Positions 36,571 through 64,000 of a stretch of DNA of 64,000 nt are shown in pieces. The notes under the pieces were generated by a model that was not told the origin of the DNA, searched no databases, and saw only the letters and a program-made list of their open reading frames with translations. Each line of letters starts with the position of its first letter. Positions within the stretch are counted from its first letter, which is position 1. The position numbers and the translations under genes are program-made. The DNA is from Dillenia suffruticosa (lineage: Eukaryota; Streptophyta; Magnoliopsida; Dilleniales; Dilleniaceae), in contig JAVTVX010000031.1 of the NCBI GenBank assembly GCA_033439265.1, forward strand, positions 1,783,501 to 1,847,500, read 5' to 3'.

Positions 36571-37601
36571 ATCACAAGAAAACTTGGATACGAGTGATTT
36601 TGATTTTCCAAATAGCCAATAACCAACGATCAATGTTGCAAGGTTGGTAGCTTCCTTCACACTCAATCGATTTTTTCGGTATTATCCGCTGGCCTAGATA
36701 GGATATAATCTGATACCAACTAACATTTAACAAAAACATACTTAAAAGAAGAATCCACCTCAAAACCTAACAAGGTTGGAATGTTTTTATTAATTAAAGG
36801 TCCGAATAATGCAAATTCCAAGAAAGTTATGTAGTCTCAAAACTCCATACCAAAAAAAGAAAACAAATAATAAAACCCTAAATAACTAAAAGATGCAAAG
36901 AAATAACAACTAAAAAAATCTCATGCAAGATTCTGTCATTGAGTCACGGCTCATTGATTTTTAGCGCAGCTCAATGGCACAACTCATAAAAGGATGGATG
37001 TGTCACGCCACCCTCTTAGGTGCATCACGTCGCATGTTGCGCTACTACTTCCCTTCGGTCCACTCTTTTCTCCCTTTCTGCATGGCCTTTGATGATATGA
37101 ATTTTGGATTTTAAGACTAATGTTCTGTCACCGACTGGTACAAAATGGTTTTAACAACCATGTACACACCGATTCCATACAGCAGTTAAGAAGATGTCGT
37201 GTTAGCCTTACAGGAATACGGATCACAAAGTAATTCTTATGACTTCTATTTCTTTTCCTTCCTGTGACTTATATTTCTTTTCCTTCATTTATTCCTCCAC
37301 CTAGCAACCATATAACAACATTCCTAATGTCCTTTTCCAGTATTTTGAAGGGTGGATGATACATGTGGAGCTACTGAAACCAGTGAAAAGCGCAAGCAAA
37401 CGATGTCTTAGAACATCTTGACCCCCCAAAAGGAGCAGCGTTGCCAAGAGGTAAAAGGAAGCCAAGGAGTCGACTGATTGAGAGGTTGCAGCTAAAACCA
37501 AAAGTTGCTTGGACCTCTACCACTGCCACATATTGGATCCTCGACTTTCATCATTGATGGCTTGAGATAACAACACACTAGATTGCAGCAAATAATGAAG
37601 A

Positions 37602-37695
37602 TCCCGGTGCCAATGAGCTTTAGCTCAAGTGGCACCAATCCCCCTCCCCTTATAATAGACTCGGATTCGAGTCTAACTATCTACCCAAAAAAATA
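37602..37695 (+). mobile_element. Short tRNA-like SINE remnant
   Basis: TAGCTCAAGTGG (37621-37632) and GGATTCGAGTC (37662-37672) are pol III A-box and B-box look-alikes about 30 bases apart, followed by 'tacccaaaaaaataaat'. AAGATC occurs on both sides. It could be a short SINE of another family or a decayed tRNA-derived sequence. Confidence 0.45.
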
Positions 37696-38373
37696 AATAT
37701 ATAAAGATCATGATTTACATTCTACTTTAAATTGGAAGATGGTAATTAGGCATGCAAGTAAACTCTATTACAATCAACAAACAATTAACCTACTGAATAA
37801 GGGTATTAAATCTCTTAATTAAGACTTGAATACAAAACTTGAAAATGAAAAAGATGTCATTGGAAGAATTCTCCTAAAATGGGTATGATAAACACTTGAA
37901 TCGGATGAGACAAAATATGAACCCTGTTAAGGTGCTTTGCTCCTTTTTCTTTTTCCCTCCATTTTGTTGGTTCAAAGGTGTTTTACTAGCAAAATAAGAG
38001 CCTCATTAAAAGCCAAATGATGCTTGTGATAATTTTCTCTCTAGCAAATAAGAGTCTAAGTTTCTCTTTCTAATATAGAATACATTCTATGCCTTACGCA
38101 CTTAAATATTCCTCACTATTGTCACTGAATATTATTTTTATTTTCAATTTCTATTTTTAATTGTTACATGTTCATATGCACATTATGGGACGCCCACAAA
38201 AATTACAATTTCGAAGTACCATTTCAACATGTAATTTCACCACTATTATTACAAAATTGCATTGCCAAATGCAACTGCCAAGTTAGAGCTTATGCCAGGG
38301 ATGGAACTCTTACTGCGTTCCCACTTTTTCCAACAATAAGGTATAGCTTCCTCACTTGTCGGGAGAGCGTAAC

Positions 38374-58842
<20,469 letters not shown>

Positions 58843-61800
58843 CTGCAGACAATTTGTGCATTCTCATTTCATAGACCAAGTGGCAGAGATAAATACAAAA
58901 ATTAAAAAAAAAAAATTAATGACTGGAAAAATGACTCAGACTACTATGACATTTCTTCATGGCTTCAAACTGTCGCACCACTTAACAAGACTGAAAAGGA
59001 GACAATAATGAGGCCCTCAACTGATTAGGAAGTTCATTCAACTTTGTAACAGATTCTGCAGACAATAAGGGGGTCAGGGGTGTTGGAGGCATAACAGAAT
59101 ATAAAAAGAATACTTCTTTCATACAACATTAAGGCACACACTAAATCAAACATATTCTTTTGCTAAACATGAACACAGATGCAGGACTGCACAGCCAGTA
59201 GGAGGAAAATGAGTTAATAGTAGTTTTCATGGCATAACATCAAAAGAGAGGAAAGATAATGCAAATATTTTTGAACATATTGCCTTCAGAAAATATCACA
59301 GGCACATATATTGGTAGCAAAGTCCAAGGGAAAGCTATGCTTCTTTGCAAAACATAGAATGGACCTGAAAACAAGTGCCTGCTTAGGACCAATGCAGCAA
59401 CAACTTCGAGAAATAGAGAAAAGATAAAAGAAAGGGTAAGAGAGAAGTGAAAGATAGTTAGAGGGTGTGATTGAACAATAACTATTGGAATCCACTGACA
59501 TCTTACACACAGTTCATTGCAATCCATTAATCAAAAGAATAACAATCAATATATACCAATGCCTATCAAAGATTGGGGGCACGCCTTTGTCCATTTCTTT
59601 TCCTCATCTTTATTGATCATCTGCACTTTATTCCCCTCATATCAAAGATTTTTATAATTAGGAGGGTCACTCGATCTCATAAGATTTTCATTTCTTAAGG
59701 AATCTTAATGATAGAAAGGCTGTTGAGTTTACCACCTTAATTTTCTTCTTATAGGGAAATGAACCATCTCATCGTATTCCTGACACAAGAATTCGGAGTA
59801 TTGATTCTTCAAGTGTTTTTACTTGGAGATCTTTTTATTCATCATCTAACTAGAGTAACTCCACTTGAAAACAACCAATTCACCCCAACTGAATTTGCTT
59901 CCAGAGAACTAAACACAGTTTGTCGAAGTGGGTGAATCCAAGCAACCAAATTACTCGACAGAGTATCCCCATTTGAAAACAAATCAGGAATTACCAGAAC
60001 TTTGCAAAAAACTTGATATGGTGAAAATTCTCATCAAAAAGAATAATAAGTATAGTATAAATCAAACAGATTAAAATAGGCCATATCTACCATGCAAAGA
60101 GTGTGAAGGAACAAATGGAGGACCTTAGAAGCACACTACACTTGCTCACAATTCAAAAGAAAAGCATCTTTTTAATTAATCACATCAAAACCAACATGTT
60201 TCACATCCTAGACAACTGTTTCAAAATTTTCATTTTCAAATCCTTTTCAACCTTTGCAATATTTTTTCCAAATTCTCAACAAGCTCAGTTTTAAATTTCT
60301 CTTTCATTGCATGAAGAAGGAAGGATATCTTGATCAACCACAATAAGTGTCTCATCAACTAATTGAGGACTGTTCGTCAATTGACATGAGGAGACTTATT
60401 TACTGGGGAACAATCTTCAACAGTTCATAATATGTTGGATTAGAGCACTCACTCAAGTTTTGGACCAAACTCTTCGAATTAGATTTTATTTGATTCCTCG
60501 CCAATCTCTAAGCTCACTTTTGCATTCGTCAATTATGATGAATATATCTTGTTTGACCTCCTCCATAAATGCATTCCATTTGGCATCAGATTTAAAACCG
60601 CAAGTATGGTTGAGATTGAATTCCCTTCTTTAGTTTGATAGGGTGTTCTACATTATGATGTGAATTTTAGCATTGGCCACCATAAGCATTAAGAGTAATC
60701 ATGATTATAGGTCACAAAGGTGCATGTAGGGACATGCCAAGAAAAAGGGGAATGTCCACATCAACAGTCACGACATATAGGATAGAACTACAATGAAAAC
60801 TATAACTATATTTATATGTTTGATCATAATACATGTACCTATGATGTGACCCTAAATGGTATCTATTTTTTAAATTTACACAACCAAAAAATCATAACTC
60901 AAATTTTCCAAGCAACAAACTTACTGAAATCAACTGTTGCAATCAAAGTTTGCATAAATTAAGCGAGAACCACTAGAAAAGTTGCAATTCAAGAGAACTA
61001 GGAGACACTATTTGCAAACAAGGAATGAGGTTGAAAAATCCACAGCAACTCCAAATAAACTGCAAACTGGTTTGTGAACAGTGCTGCCAGAGACAGACTA
61101 AACATGGAAGGAAACCAGCATAAAACTGCAAGCAACCAGGACTGGAAGTGTTAAATGCTCAAAATTCTGATAAACCTGGTAGATGATCCAACCAGGAATG
61201 AAGAAACAAGACCAAACTCGAAGAACCAGCAGCACAAACAAGGTCAAAGAGTAGAGGAAGTCTTTGGGAAATCTGGTGCGAATGGTATTCATGTGAAACG
61301 TGTGTCTGAACAGTAACTTATATAAGAAGGTAGTGAAAGATGGTTGCGTGGTTAAGCTCTAATGCCAAAAATGAATGCAGCAAGAACTATAGGAGAAATA
61401 GAGAAGACAGAGAAGCAGGGGAAGAAGAGAAAGGAGAAGCACAGCAACTGTCGGAACCCATTTATAACTTAGACAAAACACAATTCAATTCATTAGACAA
61501 AAGCATTACAATCAATAATCCCTAAATATATAGGTAAAACTCTATTATAAATACGTAAATAAATCAAAAGAACCTAATTATTGAATAACTTTGAATATAT
61601 TCTACATCACATACTCTCTCCTTAAGCATATCAACAATAATGAATTAACTCATTGCATTTCAATTCTTAATGTTTTGTCAAAACCACACCAATTTCGCTA
61701 TCCTTTTTGGTATGAAGATACACAAGTCACCAGAAAAATGCAACTGCAACCAAAATACAAGAAAGAGAATCCAAAAACTTTGAAAGAACCCCATCCCCCA

Positions 61801-62181
61801 ACACGCGCGCGCGCTCGCACACACAGAGACAAAAAAAAAAAGCAGAAATACAGAATTTTGAAAGCCACAATCAATAAGCCTTCCCCACCTAATGCAAAAG
61901 ATAGAGTATGGAAACACTACATCCAAATCTCTCGGAAACACTACATCCAAATCTCTATCCTCCATTACAATTAGTGCCCTTGAAATTCCCAACAAGTATT
62001 TTCAGTAACAATGCTCCAAAAGGTGTTAAATAAGGAATACTTGTAACATTTTCTTGCTTTTATCTTTCGCTTGGAAGTAATAATCGAAGTTGTACTGATG
62101 GAAGAAGAAAGAAACCTTGAAAACTACGCACAAGTTGAAATGAATAACAATAAAAAATTTCAAAGGTTTTCGAAAAGGTTC
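58843..62181. other. Upstream PEX1 intron or flank; no exon recognised
   Basis: I looked on the minus strand for the conserved segments of PEX1 that precede VYVRK in plants (the 'LRLVFSDL.AKGH.M' block and the N-domain) and could not see them. Open frames here (for example 59240-59527, 61098-61292, 61591-61974) have no recognisable motif. A short GC alternation lies at about 61802-61813. Confidence 0.45.
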
Positions 62182-62427
62182 TGTTGGAATGATGCGTTTA
62201 GTTCCTATTATTTAAGAATGCTTATTTTAGGAAAATAATTGTAATCTTTGAATGATTAATTTAGTTTCTATTTTATAGCTGTAAATTAGGCTGTAAATTA
62301 GGAATAAATTAGAAGTTAATTTCCTATTCCCTTCTCTATCTAATTATATATATACGAGGCACATCACCTCCTTTGAATAAGATGGAGATTTATTCGGCTA
62401 GGCATTCTAAAACCTACTGATTCCACA
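62182..62427 (+). repeat. 5' LTR of the second Copia copy
   Basis: Clear relative of the 256-base LTRs at 43819 and 48640 (shared 'aggaaaataa.tgtaatctttgaatgatt' in pieces, 'gaataagatggagatt', 'attcggctagg.attctaaaacctac'). Its partner LTR is outside the window. Confidence 0.92.
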
Positions 62428-62885
62428 TGGTATCAGAGTTTTAGGCTCGTTTCTAGCATCAAAATCCTGTCATAGGCTTTCATTATCTTGTTCGACCTAT
62501 GTAATCTTCATTGCTCCTTGTTCTACCTTTTTTTGTCCCAAAACAAAGCATTCTTCTTGCTATTTTTCTCCTTCGTTTTTCTGCAGCATTTCTCATTTGT
62601 TATTTCCAGATCAAGCCACCATGTCCGGCACATCAAGTGTGAGTGACCACACACTTGATTCAACTTCTCTTCCAGCTGCCTCTATTGCACAGAAAGGTAA
62701 TTTTTCTCATACCATCAGTATGCTAACTGAGGATAAAACTCCTTGAATCCTAGATTCTGGTACATCTGATCATATGATAGGTTGTTCTTCACTCTTCTCC
62801 ACTTATACTCCTTGTGCTGGTAACTTGAAAGTAAAGATTGCAGATGGTTCATTAACCACTGTAGCAAGGAAAAAGATCAATTATT

Positions 62886-63741
62886 TTGTCAAGAAATCTT
62901 ACCTTAAAATCTGTAGTTCATGTCCCTGTGCTTACATGTAATATGTTGTCTATTAGCAAACTCACTCATGATCAAAATTGTGTGGCTAAATTTGGTTCTT
63001 CCTCGTGTCAATTTCAGGAACTGGTTTCAGAGAAGATAATTGGCAATGCTAGAGAGTGGGGAGAACTTTACTACCTTAATAAGAAAGACTCAAACAGACA
63101 AAGTTCGATTTACAAATCATTTTCTGTTTCTTTATGTGAAAATAATGTCATGTTGTGGCACTATAAACTCGGCCACCCTAGCTTTCCATATTTGAAAATT
63201 TTATTTCCATCTCTTTTCAATAATAAAGATCCATCTTCCTTTGAGTGTGAGATTTGTCAATTTTCTAAACATCGTCGTGTATCTTTTACAACCCGGTCAT
63301 ATAAACATTCCACCCCTTTCTCAATAATACACAGTGATATTTGGGGTCCTTCACGAATCAAAAATTTCTCGGGGGCTAAATGGTTTATTACCTTTATCAA
63401 TGATCATACTAGACTATGTTGGGTACATCTCTTGAAGACAAAATCCGAAACAGAGCAGGTCTTTAAAAACTTTTACTCAATAGTCAAAACTCAATTTCAA
63501 ACCTAAATCCAAATTCTTAGAATAGACAATGAGTGAGTATTTCAAAAATATTCTTGGGGCATTTCTTCAAGGAGAGGAAATCATTCATCAAAATAGTTGC
63601 ATACACACTCCACAACAAAATGGGTTGGCAGAAAAAAAAAACAAACACTTACTTGAGGTTGCTAGATCCTTAATGTTCACCACTAATGTGCCAAACACCT
63701 TTTTGGGGGGAAGCTATTCTCACTGCCTCATTTCTCATTAA
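62886..63741 (+). pseudogene. Copia pre-integrase/integrase region of the second copy
   Basis: Open from 62886 to 63506: 'MLWHYKLGHPSFPYLKILFP', 'CEICQFSKH', 'HSDIWGPSRIKNFSGAKWF', 'FINDHTRLCWVHLL' (the aspartate of F.DDH is changed to Asn). A new frame then covers 'TPQQNGLAEKKNKHLLEVAR' at 63529-63741. The TDNGSEY box is damaged near 63520. Confidence 0.85.
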
Positions 63742-64000
63742 TAGGATGGCTACCCAGGTTCTAGGATATAAGACTCCTCTATAAGTGTTTCAAAATGTCT
63801 ATCCAACAAATCGCTTAATTACCAATTTACCACTTAGGATATTTGAGTGTACCTCATTTGTTCATATCCACTCTCATAACCGTAGCAAATTTGATCCAAG
63901 GGCTGTCAATGTGTTTTCCTAGGATATTCACCAACAAAGAAAGGATATAAGTGCTTTGATCCAAAAACTAAAAAACCGTTTGTTAGTATGGATGTTTCCT

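Larger units (their letters stand above)
62182..64000 (+). mobile_element. Second copy of the same Copia family, gag-deleted, cut by window edge
   Basis: LTR 62182-62427 (246 bases, TGTTGGAATGATG..TTCCACA), primer site TGGTATCAGAG from 62428, then an ATG at 62621 giving the same first residues as the element at 43819. About 20 codons in, the sequence jumps to the region just before the protease: roughly 980 bases matching gag and the zinc knuckle are missing. The pol part aligns with the first copy through integrase to the window end. It carries a stop in the protease box (62744-62746), a frameshift near 62870, and more breaks after 63506. The LTR shows several indels relative to the other copy, so it is an older or diverged member. 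Confidence 0.9.

Noticed and set aside
58843-58879. ATG-initiated extension MVYEMRMHKLSA of the first PEX1 exon
   Set aside because: An acceptor TTGTCTGCAG lies just before VYVRK and the extension does not match PEX1; it is intronic.
61098-61292. Hydrophobic 64-codon minus-strand frame upstream of PEX1
   Set aside because: Does not resemble the PEX1 N-domain or any protein I recognise; no splice or promoter support.

Overview
The window is nuclear DNA from a flowering plant, very probably a eudicot. The evidence is a spliced gene whose protein closely follows Arabidopsis PEX1, the remains of a plant-type PPR-DYW editing-factor gene, and plant lineages of transposons (Athila, SIRE-like Copia, short Copia, RTE and L1 LINEs, tRNA-derived SINEs, fold-back elements). 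Species cannot be fixed from the sequence. There is no bacterial or viral gene set, no CRISPR array, and I saw no rRNA or functional tRNA gene.

Layout. 1-2765: 5' end of a minus-strand LTR retrotransposon (gag start, primer-binding site, 2.35 kb LTR with GC-rich minisatellites). 2860 to about 5.6 kb: decayed minus-strand Copia element. 6414-12259: a complete LTR element with a perfect 5-bp target duplication but no recognisable gag or pol; its interior holds three tandem arrays and a fragment of another LTR. 12.5 kb: a SINE with a perfect 18-bp duplication. 13317-13950 and 29121-29300: two pieces of one minus-strand PPR-DYW gene. They are separated by a 15 kb Athila element (about 13950-29120), which itself carries a fold-back element (15734-16489) and a solo LTR (24835-27574). 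29.3-33.7 kb: degraded SIRE-like Copia 3' half and long LTR. 33.9-35.2 kb: large imperfect inverted repeat. 36.4 and 37.6 kb: SINEs.

38374-58842 holds the last 13 exons of PEX1 on the minus strand, encoding 797 residues that include both AAA+ ATPase domains. All junctions are GT-AG and the reading frame is unbroken. The first roughly 330 residues lie beyond the right edge or were lost. Its introns carry a young antisense Copia element (43819-48895; 6 differences between its two 256-bp LTRs; duplication GTATT), an RTE-type LINE (52.1-54.2 kb) and an L1 LINE tail (57.3-58.0 kb). A second, gag-deleted copy of the same Copia family starts at 62182 and runs off the window.

The one gene that looks functional is PEX1, a peroxisome-biogenesis ATPase. 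Everything else is mobile DNA or gene debris. I did not find a new coding system. The most unusual objects are the non-coding LTR element with stacked tandem arrays, the PPR gene split by a nested Athila insertion plus deletion, and a duplicated PEX1 splice-acceptor junction.
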